DNA of 64,000 bases. It comes from Homarus americanus (taxonomy: Eukaryota > Arthropoda > Malacostraca > Decapoda > Nephropidae). This document shows, piece after piece, positions 47,450 through 59,695 of this stretch (position 1 is its first letter; every line of letters begins with the position of its first letter). A program made the translations under genes and the position numbers. The stretch is from positions 8,140,642 through 8,204,641 of the forward strand of contig NW_024732238.1 in assembly GCF_018991925.1 (NCBI RefSeq), written 5' to 3'. The notes beneath the pieces are model-generated. The model saw only the letters and a list, made by a program, of their open reading frames with translations, was not told the origin of the DNA and made no database searches.

Positions 47450-47906
47450 TCACACGCTGCTTATCCTGCATCGATTACTTGGCAAACTTAACTCCCTTAT
47501 GATACGCTTCTCCTTTTCCTTATTTGGCCACTTAGGTGGGTCTGTCCCACCCCCACCAGCACCAGTAGGACCCCCAGTAGAGGTAGAGGCCATTATCTTG
47601 ACTTGACAGGTGGTAGCATCACCCAAAAAAGCACACAATAGCAGCCCGGGCAGTTGTTAGGATGGCGAGGGCTACAACGCGATAGTTGAGTTCTTGTAAA
47701 CCTCTTTTACGTTCACCACTGGAAATTGAATCACTAGAACGCTTCTTGGAAACATTCTTCTTACCTTGTCTTTCCATATTCATCGCTAAAGCAACAAAAT
47801 TGGAGCAAACAGCGAAAATCACGGAGTAATCGACAGAAACCGCACAACTTAACTGATCACGTGATGTAAACAGAGAGCGTTGGTGTAAACCGTTATTAGT
47901 CCTCAC
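47450..47906 (-). CDS. Unrecognised short coding-like segment, frame-shifted
   Basis: Two overlapping minus frames: 47619-47906 contains a basic serine-rich piece (MERQGKKNVSKKRSSDSISS, from an ATG at about 47777), and 47450-47593 starts MASTSTGGPTGAGGGGTDPP and ends IIRELSLPSNRCRISSV. They join across a T6 run at about 47620. The basic then glycine-rich composition could be part of a transposon protein or a retrocopy. No domain recognised, and it may be chance. Confidence 0.2.
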
Positions 47907-49054
47907 TGTGAAACATTGTTTTTACTTATTCTTTTCAAACAGTATTTATGGGTAAAAGCTAAAATTGCAAAAAAAAAGAATGAAATTTACAGTGTCTCTC
48001 AAAAAACACTTCTCAAACAAAAGACGCGAATCAATTGAACATGTGATGTCGAACTTGAATTGTAAACATTGCATAACTCCGCGCCACGCTTAAAACGTTG
48101 AGGATGGAATCAAAACATTGAGGATGGAATTGCGCTATAGCCAACATTCGTATGCAAAGGTTCGTGTCTTACAAACAGCATTCCCCTATTCATCAATCGC
48201 GTTACAACCAATTCGCGTTGACAAAACACGCGTTGTAGCAGAAATGACTATAGTGTAACTAGTATGAGGGCTGTGATGTCATTCAAAACGGTGGCCAGCA
48301 TTCAGCTTGCTGGACCTCGCGAAACCCACGCGAAATGATATTGCCCATTATTCTGAACACAGAAAAAAAAAAAGTGTTTTCCCCACAAAATTGTAAATTT
48401 ACCCAAGATTTTATTACTTTATGACTTTTTAATTGTTAAATGTGGATTCCTTACGCTTTTCAATAAACAAGTACAGTAGTTAAAACGTAAATGAAAGCAT
48501 TTTCATTTTTTAGTGAATTTTGGCACTTATTGAGGAATACCGTCGAAATTGGCCGGCGCGGTGAAAGGGTTAAGAATGCTCATTTGTGCCAGTATCCAGA
48601 AGGGTCCTGACATTCCATGTGGCGACCATAAGAGGTTGTTTAGCTTGTTTTTACTTTGATTTGTGGTTGTGAATATGATTTCGACCGCATAAGGATGACC
48701 TTACTGGGTGTGGTTGCCCAGTCAGGTTGGTTTTTTAGGCAGACTATGTTTAAGGCACATTTTCTAGCCCCCTCCCCATGTGTGGTGAGCAGAATGGCTG
48801 TGCTCAGTCACACAGACAGGACCGGATGCGGTGCTGCTTAGATCCCAGCGTATAAACGACCATGTGCAGAGGTGTAACTAAAGACTCTGGGCATCTATGA
48901 AACATGCAACATAAGAGGCTGATCATACGAGAATATAATGAAATATATAAAAATAATCAGGACTGTAACAACAAACAGTCCCACCCCCACCACTGACAAA
49001 GAAAAGATTACCTTCCGATAAAGATTGTCATTTTATTTTAAGTCTAATTATATA
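47907..49054. other. JNK intron segment without recognised element
   Basis: There is a short direct duplication AACGTTGAGGATGGAAT / AACATTGAGGATGGAAT at about 48098-48130, and a GGCCGGCGCGGTGAAAGGGT phrase at about 48551. No coding signal. Confidence 0.35.
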
Positions 49055-49524
49055 CAGTCGGCCCTTAACATACGCGGGTGTAGCATACACGTATTTGCAA
49101 ATACGCTGATTGCCCCGCTGGAGGAATATTCTGTACATTGAAGTAATTGATGTACATTCAAATCGCGCGCCATTCAACTCGCATGCGGCACAGAACACGG
49201 GACACCGCCCGCTCCCGCAACGTCACATACACACGCATAGTTCTCCCTCACTCAGTCAGTCTCGCTGTAACCACGCTTGTGTTGACATCAGCATTGTAGT
49301 TGCAAAAATATTACATTTCCGTGAATGTATTATATCAAGCACAGTATGAATAGAATATCACTAATATAACAGTATTTTAACCGAAAACTACTAAAAAAAC
49401 GAGTAACATATCTTGAACATCGGAAGTTTAGGTAAAGTCTTTTGTTTTAATGTAGTTTATCCTAATTTACATTGAAATGCATTACGTTTCAGCAAAACTA
49501 CTACTGTATTTATTTCTGAGAATA

Positions 49525-49850
49525 TGGAAATGTAATATTTTGCTGAAATGACGTACGTATTACAGTGGAAAGTGACGAAAGCAATGACTTTCGCTTTCTT
49601 TCGTTTAAAAGATGTTACCGTAATCGCTTTTCGAATGGTTTTCAGTTAAAAAACTGTTGCATTACAATAATATTCTATCCTAATTCACTTGTGATGAAAC
49701 AGTTTTTTTAACTGAAAACCATTCGAAAAACGATTACGGTAACATCTTTTGAACGAAAGAAAGCGAAAGTCATTGTTTTCGTCACGATTTTATCCCACTT
49801 TCCACTGTAATATGTACGTCATTTCAGCAAAAATATTACATTTCCGTGAA
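49525..49850. repeat. Long imperfect palindrome in family K, first copy
   Basis: From GGAAATGTAATATTTTGCTG through CGAATGGTTTTCAGTTAAAA the sequence is mirrored on the other side of about 49685 (TTAACTGAAAACCATTCG ... CAGCAAAAATATTACATTTCC). Arms are around 150 bp with few mismatches. Confidence 0.85.
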
Positions 49851-50253
49851 TGTAGTATATCAAGCACAGTATGAATAGAATATCATTGTAATATAACAGT
49901 ATTTTAACCGAAAACTATTAAAAAACGAGTAACATCTCTTGAACATCGGAAGGTTAGGTAAAGTCTTTTGTTTTCGTCATGTATTTTATCCTATTTTACA
50001 CTGAAATACATCACGTTTCAGCAAAACTACTATTTATTTCTGAGAATATATTCATTCAGGCACAGTCTAGGTAAAATATACATGTGCTGTAACATTTTTT
50101 TAATTGAAAACGATTCGAAAAACACGTACCCTCTAGCCCTGTTCAAGGAGAAGACTGGGAGGAGCTGTTTGGTGCTTAAGACGATGGCAAGGAAAATGAT
50201 TTTGATGGATTTTAACGAAAATATTCAGAAAGACCCTGGCACTGTCAAGGAAA

Positions 50254-50765
50254 GTGGCTGCTGAAGGCTTCCAGGACATGGCAGAGGACGAGATTTGGGA
50301 GCTAATTGAAGAGCACGACACTGAGCTGACCGAGGAGGATCTACAGGAGTTAGTAGACTCAGGCAAGGAAGATGAAGCGAAAGGGAAAGAGGAAGAGGAA
50401 GAGCACCAAGAAATAACGTTGGAGAAGTTGGGGGAGATGACCAGGAATATTGAGGCACTGAGAAACCTGGCCTATAGTACGGACCCCTCCATGGTGGTGC
50501 CCTGAAATTCATGCGAGGGATGGATGACGTTTTTGCTCCATACAAAAACATCATGGAAGAAATGAAAAGAAAGAAACGACAACTCCCCATCACCATGTTC
50601 TTTGATCACCGAAGGAGAGATTTAACACCATCAATTACTGGCGGCAGTAAGGAAGCAGCTGAATCCACCGTCGCCCCCACTTCACCACCCGTTATGGAAT
50701 TGAGTGACGATGAGCCCGATGACACCCGTCCTGTCGCCGAGGATAGGTACTGTACTGTACAGTAA
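50254..50765 (+). pseudogene. Tigger transposase C-terminal region, frame-shifted, in family K
   Basis: The first frame has the acidic end domain (EDEIWELIEEHDTELTEEDL) common at the C-terminus of Tigger proteins, to 50505. After a one-base shift the second frame from 50511 reads MDDVFAPYKNIMEEMKRKKR followed by QLPITMFF (50580-50603), a PCNA-interacting-type motif, then a serine/proline and acidic tail. DNA-binding and catalytic domains are absent. Confidence 0.75.
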
Positions 50766-51109
50766 AGTGAAATTGTTATCTCTTTTTTTTATAGCTTTTC
50801 TTGCCATGTTTATTGTTTTTAAAAATGCACAGCACAGTAGAGTTCAGTACTGTACATAGGAAGTGGAGGTGCAGTTATTCACAAAACATTTGTGTTCGTT
50901 GTCGGCAGTAGTGATGGCGAGGAGGCGGAGGAGGCAGAGGAGGGAGCGGAGGGAGGGAGTTGGGAGGAGTGGTGACCTTGGACGTGGGAGCAGGGACGAG
51001 TGGAGATGCCAGCCAGTACATTACGGGTGTATTAATTGTTTTTATAGCTATTTTTGCATTTAAATATTAAATACTGTACATTACGTTTCAACAAAACTAC
51101 CATTTTTTT

Positions 51110-51460
51110 CTGAGAACATGGAAATGTAATATTTTTGCTGAAATGATGTTCGTATTACAGTGGAAAGTGGGATAAAATTGTGACAAAAGCAATGACTTTC
51201 TCTTTCATTCGTTCAAAAGATGTTACCGTAATCGCTTTTCGAATGGTTTTCAGTTGTGGGATTATAAGGCTAATGATAGGATAAAATATTATTGTAATAC
51301 AGTACGAGTACAACAGTTTCTTAACTGAAAACCATTCGAAAAGCGATTACGGTAAAATCTTTTGAATAACGAAAGAAAGTGAAAGTCATTGTTTTCGTTA
51401 TGATTTTATCCCACTTTCCACTGTAATATGTACGTCATTCCAGCAAAAATATTATATTTC
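51110..51460. repeat. Long imperfect palindrome in family K, second copy
   Basis: It has the same arms as 49525-49850 (ATTACAGTGGAAAGTGGGAT, GTTACCGTAATCGCTTTTCG and inverses), but with a longer spacer of about 60 bp around 51260-51310. Confidence 0.85.
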
Positions 51461-52043
51461 CATATTTATTTCTGAGAATACATATATTCATTCAGTCACA
51501 GTTAAGGTAAAATATACTTGTGATGTAATATTTTAATGAAAATACGGTATCGTAGTTTTCTTTTGTTTCAAATTTAATTAACAAAGATTGATGTTTCAAA
51601 TGTAATGAACAAAAATTTATGTACAGTATCTATAAATAAACTTTAATAAATGAATACTTTATGTTTTACATCGTCCTGTGCTACCATACCATGGATTTGG
51701 CTACTTTGGGCTTGCTATGATGACGCAAGAGATCTACCCTGGCAACTGTACCGACACTCACAACTGGTGGTGCGTTGGTGCATCGTTTCCATTGTTTACT
51801 GGTAGTAACTGGTAAATATTTTTCAACCTAACGAAACTATTACCCGTTTAGAGGTCGACCCCCAATTTTTTGCCAAATAATTTGGTCTTAAAAACTCGAA
51901 CTACACACAGGTATATATGGTAAATAAGGACATGGGGGGCCAGGGTTTTTTTGGGGGGGAGGGGGGGCAGCAAAAATACGCGGATTTTTAACATCCACGG
52001 GTATCTCTGTTACGTAACCCCAGCGTATGTTAAGGGCCGACTG

Positions 52044-52438
52044 TACTGTATTTGTTCTATTATTTAATAGTGTATGTTATGTTATTTATGATGAAACATA
52101 CACCATAATAGACCGACCCTACAAGAATACTGTATAATAATGAATAAATAAAAAACTTGCGATCGTGGCAACAGCCAATCCCACCCCCCATCAAGTATCA
52201 TCTCGTACTATTAGGTCACGTTACACTTATATCAAATGTGATTAGACCACTGGACAGTATCCCCATTAAAGACAATACAGTATATATTTTAATAATAAAT
52301 AAGGGAATTTATTTTATAAAAAATAAATACTTTTTTCATGAACTGTCATTATACCCTGTACTTATTAATGAATACAAAATAAACAATATTGTATCATGAA
52401 TGACAGTCATTTGATGATGAATGAGAGTGTGAGACAGT
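52044..52438. other. A/T-rich spacer between family K and the minisatellite
   Basis: Nothing recognised; TGAATGACAGTCATTTGATG just precedes the array. Confidence 0.4.
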
Positions 52439-55400
52439 GTGTGTGGGTGATGTTGGGGTGTGTGGGTGATGTTGGGGTGTGTGGGTGATGTTGGGGTGTG
52501 TGGGTGATGTTGGGGTGTGTGGGTGATGTTGGGGTGTGTGGGTGATGTTGGGGGTGTGTGGGTGATACTTTCGGGGTGTGTGGGTGATACTGGGGGTGTG
52601 TGGGTGATACAGGGGGGTGTGTGGGTGATACTGGGGGTATGTGGGTGATGTTGGGGTGTGTGGGTGATACTAGGGGTGTGTGGGTGTTGATACTGGGGTG
52701 TGTGGGTGATACTGGGGGTGTGTGTGGGTGATGTTGGGGTGTGTGGGTGATGTTGGGGTGTGTGGGTGATACTGAGGTGTGTGTGGGTGATACTGGGGTG
52801 TGTGGGTGATACTGAGGGGTGTGGTAAAGGTGATACTGGGGTGTGTGGGTGATGTTGGGGTGTAGTAGATGTTGGGGTGTGTGGGTGATGTTGGGGTGTG
52901 TGTGGGTGATACTCGGGGTGTGTGGGTGATACTACAGGGGGTGTGTGTGGGTGATGTTGGGGTGTGTGGGTGTTGGGGGTGTGTGGGTGATGTTGGGGTG
53001 TGTGGGTGATGTTGGGGGTGTGGGTGATACTGGCAGGGGTGTGTGGGTGATACTGGGGGTGTGGTAAGGTGATGTTGTTGGGGTGTGTGGGTGATGTTGA
53101 TTGTGTGGGTGATGTTGGGGTGTGTGTGGTGTGTTGGAGATTGTGTGGGTGATGTTGGGGTGTGTGGGTGATGTTGGGGTGTGTGGGTGTGCTAGGGGTG
53201 TGTGGGTGATACTGGGGGTGTGTGTGGGTGATACTGAGGGGTGTGGGTGATACTGGGGTGTGTGGGTGATGTTGGGGTGTGTGGGTGATACTCGGGGTGT
53301 GTGGGTGATACTGGGGGTGTGTGGGTGATACTGGGGTGTGTGGGGTGATGTTAGGTGTGTGGGTGATGTTGCAGGGTGTGTGGGTGATCTTTCGGGGTGT
53401 GTGGGTGATACTGAGGGGTGTGGTAAGGTGATACTGGGGTGTGTGGGTGATACTGGGGGTGTGTGGGTGATGTTGGGGTGTGTGGGTGATGTTGGGGTGT
53501 GTGGGTGATGTTGGGGTGTGTGGGTGATACTCAGGGGTGTGTGCTGGGTGATACTGGGGGTGTGTGGTTGATGTTGGGTGTGTGGGTGATGTTAGGGTGT
53601 GTGGGTGATGTTGGGGTGTGTGGGTGATGTTGGGGTGTGTGGGTGATACTGGGGGTGTGTGGTGATACTGGGGGTGTGTAAGGTGATGTTGGGGTGTGTG
53701 GGTGATGTTGGGGTGTGTGGGTGATGTTAGGGGTGTGTGTGTGGGTGATGTTGGGGTGTGTGGGTGATGTTGGGGTGTGTGGGTGATGTTGGGTGTGTGG
53801 GTGATACTGGGGTGTGTGGGTGTTGGGGTGTGTGGGTGATGTTGGGGGTGTGTGGGTGATGTTGTTGGGGTGTGTGGGTGATGTTGGTGTGTGGGTGATA
53901 CTGGGGGTGTGTGGGTGATGCTGGGGGTGTGTGGGTGATGTTGGGGTGTGTGGGTGATGTTGGGGTGTGTGTGGGTGTGTTGGGGTGTGTGGGTGATACT
54001 CGGGGTGTGGGTGATACTGGGGGTGTGTGTGGGTGATGTTGGGGTGTGTGGGTGATGTTGGGGTGTGTGGGTGATGTTGGGGTGTGTGTGGGTGATACTT
54101 TCTAGGGGTGTGTGGGTGATACTGGGGGTGTGTGGGTGATGTTGGGGTGTGTGTGGGTGATGGGTGTGTGGGTGATGTTGGGGTGTGTGTGGGTGATGTT
54201 GGGGTATGTGGGTGATGTTGGGGTGTGCGGGGTGATGTTGAGGGTGTATGGGTGATGTTGGGGTGTATGGGTGATGTTGGGGTGTATGGGTGATGTTGGG
54301 GTGTGTGGGTGATGTTGGGGGTGTGTGGGTGATGTTGGGGTGTGTGGGTGATATTGGGGTGTGTGGTGTTGGGGTGTATGGGTCATGTTGGGGTGTGTGG
54401 GTGATGTTGGGGGTGTGTGGGTGATGTTGGGGTGTGTGGGTGATGTTGGGGTGTGTGTGGGTGATGTTGGGGGTGTGTGGGTGATGTTGGGGTGTGTGGG
54501 TGATGTTGGGGGTGTGTGGTGCTGTTGGGGTGTGTGGGTGATGGTGGGGAATTGTGTGGGTGATGTTGGGGTGTGTGTGGGTGATGTTGGGGTGTGTGGG
54601 TGATGTTGGGGTGTATGGGTGATGCTGGGGTGTGTGTGGGTGATGTTGTTGGGGGTGTGTGGGTGATGTTGGGGGTGTGTGGTGATGTTGGGGGTGTCGT
54701 GGGTGATGTTGGAGGTGTGTGGGTGATGTTGGGGGTGTGTGGGTGATGTTGGGGGTGTGTGGGTGATGTTTGGGTGTGTGAGGTGATGTTGGGTGTGTGG
54801 GTGATGTTGGGGTGTGTGTGGGTGATGTTGGGGTGTGTGGGTGATGTTGGTGTGTGTGGGTGATGTTGGGGTGTGTGGGTGATGTTGGGGTGTGTGTGGG
54901 TGATGTTGAGGTGCATGGGTGATGTTGAGATGAGTGGGTGTTGATGTTGGGTGTGTGGGTGATGTTGGGGTGTGTGATGTTGGGGTGTGTGTGGGTGATG
55001 TTGGGGTGTGTGGGTGATGTTGAGAGTGTGTGGGTGTTGATGTTGGGGTGTGTGGGTGATGTTGGGGTGTGTGTGGGTGATGTTGGGGGTGTGTGTGGGT
55101 GATGTTGGGGGTGTGTGGGTGATGTTGGGGTGTGGGTGATGTTTGGGGTGTGTGGGTGATGTTGGGGTGTGTGGGTGATGTTGGGGTGTGTGGGTGATGT
55201 TGTTGGGGTGTGTGGGTGATGTTGCAGGTGTGTGGGTGATGTTGGGGGTGTGTGTGGGTGGTGTTGGGGTGTGTGTGGGTGATGTTGGGGTGTGTGGGGT
55301 GATGTTGGAGTGTGTGGGTGATGTTGTGGGGTGTGTGGGTGATGTTGGGTGTATATGGGTCATGTTGGGGTGTGTGTGGGTGATGTTGGGGTGTGTGGGT

Positions 55401-58400
55401 GATGTTGGGGTGTGTGGGTGATGTTCTTGGTGTGTGGGTGATGTTGGGGGTGTGTGGGTGATGTTGGGGGTGTGTGGGTGGTGTTGGGGTGTGTGGGTGA
55501 TGTTGGGTGTGTGGGTCATGTTGAGGTGTATGGGTCATGTTGAAGTGTGTGTGGGTGATGTTGAGGGGTGTGTGGGTATGTTGGGGTGTGTGGGTGATGT
55601 TGGGGTGTGTGGGTGATGTTGGGGGTGTGTGGGTGATGTTGGGGGGTGTGTGGGTGATGTTGGGGGTGTGTGGGTGATGTTGGGCGTGTGGGTGATGTTG
55701 GGGGTGTGTGGGTGATGTTTGGGGGTGTGTGGTGATGTTGGGGTGTGTGGGTGATGTTGGGGTGTGTGGGTGATGTTGAGGTGTGTGGGTGATGTTGAGG
55801 TGTGTGGGGATGTTGGGGTGTGTGGGGGATGTTGGGGTGTGTGGGTGATGTTGGGGTGTGTGGGTGATGTTGGGGTGTGTGTGGGTGATGTTGCAGGGGT
55901 GTGTGGGTGATGTTGGGGTGTGTGGGTGATGTTGGGGGTGTGTGGGTGATGTTGGGGTGTGTGGGTGATATTCGCGGTGTGTGGGTGATGTTGAGATTGT
56001 GTGGTGATGATGGTGTATGTGGGTGATGTTGAGGGTGTATGGGTCATGTTGAGGTGTGTGGGTGATGTTGGGGGTGTGTGGGTGATATTGGGGGTGTGGG
56101 TGATATTGGGGGGTGTGTGGTGATGTTAGGGTGTGTGGGTGATGTTGGGGGTGTGTGGGTGATGTTGGGGTGTGTGGGTGATGTTGGGGTGTGTGGGTGA
56201 TGTTGGGGTGTGTGGGTGATGTTGGGGTGTGTGGGTGATGTTGGGGTGTGGGTGATGTTGGGGGTGTGTGGGTGATGTTGGGGTGTGTGTGGGTGATGTT
56301 GAAGGTGTATGGGTCATGTTGAGGGTGATCTAATGGGTGATGTTGGGGTGTGTGGGTGATGTTGGGGTGTGTGGGTGATGTTGGGATGTGTGGGTGATGT
56401 TGGGGTGTGTGGGTGTTGTTGGGGGTGTGTGGGTGATGTTGTAGGTGAGTGGTGATGTTGGGTGTGTGGGTGATGTTGGGGGTGTGTGGGTGATGTTGGG
56501 GTGTGTGGGTATTGGGTGTGTGGGTGATGTTGGGTGTGTGGTGATGTTGGGTGTGTGGGTGATGTTGGAGTGTGTGGGTGATGTTGGGGTGGGTGGGTGA
56601 TGTTGGAGGTGTGTGTGGGTGATGTTGGGGGTGTGTGGGTGATGTTGAGGTGTGTGGGTGATGTTGGGGGTGTATGGGTGATGGTGTGGGGTGATGATGG
56701 GGTGTGTGTATGTGGGTGATGTTGGGGTGTATGTGGGTGGATGTTGGAGATTGTGTGTGTGGGGTGATGTTGGTTGTGTGTGTGGGTGATGTTGGTTGTG
56801 TGTGGGTGATGTTGGTGTGTGTGGTGTTGGTGTGTGGGTGATGTTGGTGTGTGTGTGTGGGTGATGTTGGTGTGTGTGTGTGGGTGATGTTGGTGTGTGT
56901 GGATGATGTTGGGGTGTGTGGGTGATGTTGGGGTGTTTGTGGTGATGTTGTTGGGGTGTGTGATGTTGGTGTGTGTGGGTGATGTTAGTGTGTGTGGAGT
57001 GATGGTATGTATGGTGATGTTGGTGTGTGGGGTGGTGTTGGTGTGTGTGGGTGATGTTAGTGTGTGGGTGATGTTAGTGTGTGTGGGTGGTGTTGGTGTG
57101 TGTGGGTGATGTTGGGGTGTGTGGGTGATGTTGGGGGTGTGTGGGTGATGTTGGGGTGTGTGGGTGATGTTGGGGTGTGTGTGTGGGTGATGTTGGTGTG
57201 TGTGGGTGATGTTGGGGTGTGTGTGGGTGATGTTGGTGTGTGTGGGTGATGTTGGTGTGTGGGTGGTGTTGGTGGTGTGTGTGGGTGATGTTGGGGTGTG
57301 TGTGGGTGATGTTGGGGTGTGTGGGTGGTGTTGGTGTGGGTGTGATGTTGGGGTGTGTGTGGGTGATGTTGGTGTGTGTGGGTGATGTTAGTGTGTGTGG
57401 TGGTGTTGGTGTGTGTGGGTGATGTTGGGGTGTATAGGTGATGTTGGTGTGTGTGTGTGGGTGATGTTGGGGTGTGTGGGTGATGATGGTGTGTGTGTGG
57501 GTGATGTTGGGGTGTGTGGGTGATGTTGGGGTGTGTGGGTGATGTTGGGGTGTGTGGTGATGTTGGGGTGTGTGGGTGATGTTGGGGTGTGAGGGTGTTG
57601 TTGGGGGTGTGTGGGTGATGTTGTGGGTGTGTGGGTGATGTTGAAGGGTGTGTGGGTAATGTTGAGGGTGTGTGGGTGTTGTGGGGGGTGTGTGGGTGTT
57701 GTTGGGGTGTGGGGTGTTGTTGGGCGTGTGTGGGTGTTGTTGGGGTGTGTGGGTGATGGATGTGGGTGATGTTGTGGGTGTGTGGGTGATGTTGGGGTGT
57801 GTGGGTGATGTTGGGGTGTGTGGGTGATGTTAGGGTGTGTGGTGATGGGGTGTGTATGTGGGTGATGTTGGGGTGTGTATGTGGTGATGTTGGGGTGTGT
57901 GTGTGGGGATGTTGGGTGTGTGTGTGGGTGATGTTGTTGGGTGTGTGTGGGTGATGTTGGTGTGTGTGTGGGTGATGTTGGTGTGTGTGTGTGTGTGGAG
58001 TGTTGGTGTGTGTGTGGATGATGTTAGGTGTGTGGAGTGATGTTGGGGTGTTTGTGGGTGATGTTGGGGTGTGTAGGTGATGTTGGTGTGTGTGGGTGAT
58101 GGTGTGTGGGTGATGATGGTATGTATGGGTGATGTTGGTGTGTGGGTGGTGTTAGTTGTGTGTGTGGGTGATGTTAGTGTGTGTGGGTGATGTTGGGTGT
58201 GTGGGTGTTGGTGTGTGTGGGTGATGTTAGGTGTGTGGGTGATGTTGGGGTGTGTGGGTGATGTTGGGGTGTGTGTGGGTGATGTTGGGTGTGTGTGGGT
58301 GATGTTGGGGTGTGTGTGGGTGATGTTGGTGTGGGTGATGTTGGGGTGTGTGTGGGTGATGGTGTGTGTGGGTGATGTTAGTGTGTGTGGGTGGTGTGTG

Positions 58401-59476
58401 TGTGGGTGATGTTGGGGAGGGGTGTGTGTGAGGGTGATGTTGGGGGTGTGTGTGGGTGATGTTGGTGTGTGTGTTGGTGTTGTTGGTGTGTGTGTGTGTT
58501 AGGGTGTATGGGTGATGTTGGTGTGTGTTGAGGGTGTGTGTGGGTGATGTTGGGGTGTGTGTGGGTGATGTTGGGGTGTGTGGGTGAGGGTGATGTTGGG
58601 GTGTGTGGGGATGTTGGTATGGGTGATGTAGTGGTGTGTGATGGATATGTATGGGTGATGTTGGGTGGTGTGGGTGATGTTGGTGTGTGTGTGGGTCGGT
58701 GTGTGTGTGGGTGATGTGTCGATATTATTATTGGGTGATGTTGGTGTGTGTGGTGTGTTGGGGTGTGGGTGATGTTGGGGTGTGTGTTGTGTGTGTGTGG
58801 GTGATGTTGTGTGTGTGTGTGGTGTGGATGGTGTGTGTGTGTGTGGGTGGATGTGGTGTGGGTGTGTGTGGGTGGATGTTGGTGTGTGGTGTGGTGTGGA
58901 TGTGTGGTGTGTGTGGGGGTGTGGTGGGTGTGTGGTGTGTGGTTGGGTGTGTGGGTGGTGGTTGTGTTGTGTGGGGTGGTGTGTGGGTGTTGTGTGGTGT
59001 GTGTGTGGTGTGGTGGTTGTTGTGTGGGTGTGTGTGTGGTGTGGTGTGTGTTGGTGGGTGTGTGTGGTGTGGGTGTTGTTGGGGGTGTGTGGGTGGGTTG
59101 TGTGTGTGTGTGTGGGTGATGTTGTGGGTGTGTGTGGGTGGTGTGGGGTGTGTGTGGTGTGGGTGTGTGTGAGTGGGTGGTGTTGGGTGGTGTGGTGTGG
59201 GTGGGGTGTGTGGGTGATGTGGGTGGTGTGTGTGCTGGGTGGTGTGGGTGGTGTTGGGGTGTGTGGGTGGTGTTGGGGTGTGTGGGTGGTGTTGGTGTGT
59301 GTGGGTGATGTTAGTGTGTGTGGGTGGTGTTGGCATGTGTGGGTGATGTTGGGGTGTGTGTGGGTGATGTTGGTGTGTGTGGGTGATGTTGGGGTGCATG
59401 GGTGATGTCGGGGTGTGTGTGGGTGATGTTGGGGTGTGTGGGTGATGTTGGTATGTATGAGTGATGTTGGGTGTGT
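52439..59476. repeat. 7 kb G/T-rich minisatellite, unit about 19 bp
   Basis: The first units are exact: GTGTGGGTGATGTTGGGGT repeated with period 19. Variants follow in zones: GATACTGGGGG units are frequent at about 52560-54120, GATGTTGGGG dominates to about 56700, GATGTTGGTGTGTGTG from about 56750 to 58500, and loosely ordered GTGTGTGG with few GATGTT from about 58780 to 59200, after which regular units return. The + strand is almost purely G and T, the - strand C and A. Long open frames on both strands (up to 478 codons on -) arise because the unit lacks stop codons, and are not genes. It lies in the JNK intron, whose transcript would be the C/A strand. Confidence 0.97.
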
Positions 59477-59695
59477 GATGACCTGTGGTGTAATGGTCAG
59501 CATGCTCGCCTCACAAGTGAGCGGACCCGGGTTTGATCCCTGGGCAAAGTGAAACTAAGGGCAAGTTTCTTTATGCCATTTGCCTCTGTCTACCCAGCAG
59601 TAATTGGGAACCTGGATGTGAATTGATCTGCAGATCGTGTTCTGGGGTAATGGTTAGCCAGTGCAGTTGGCAAGTTGTCTGGTCTTCTCGGACTA

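Larger units (their letters stand above)
49055..52043 (+). mobile_element. Family K Tigger-derived element (2989 bp)
   Basis: The left end CAGTCGGCCCTTAACATACG and right end CGTATGTTAAGGGCCGACTG are perfectly inverted over 20 bases, flanked by TA. Inside are a broken transposase C-terminus (50254-50765), two long palindromes, and a direct repeat (TATCAAGCACAGTATGAATA at about 49332 and 49858). The well preserved ends suggest relatively recent mobility driven by a transposase elsewhere. Confidence 0.85.

Noticed and set aside
54102..55538. 478-codon minus-strand frame (and a 378-codon one in another frame) rich in T-H-P-N-Q
   Set aside because: It is the direct result of a ~19 bp unit without stop codons read in all frames; the same happens on the + strand (V-G-D-C-W). 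No start context, no non-repetitive sequence, and frames end at random unit variants.
52439..59476. CRISPR-like array or telomeric repeat
   Set aside because: Units are contiguous without spacers and the organism is eukaryotic; the unit is not TTAGG or another known telomere repeat, and the array lies inside a gene intron.
59477..59560. tRNA-Val gene
   Set aside because: The head resembles a tRNA but there is no closing acceptor stem, and it continues into a ~270 bp body shared with two other copies, so it is a SINE.
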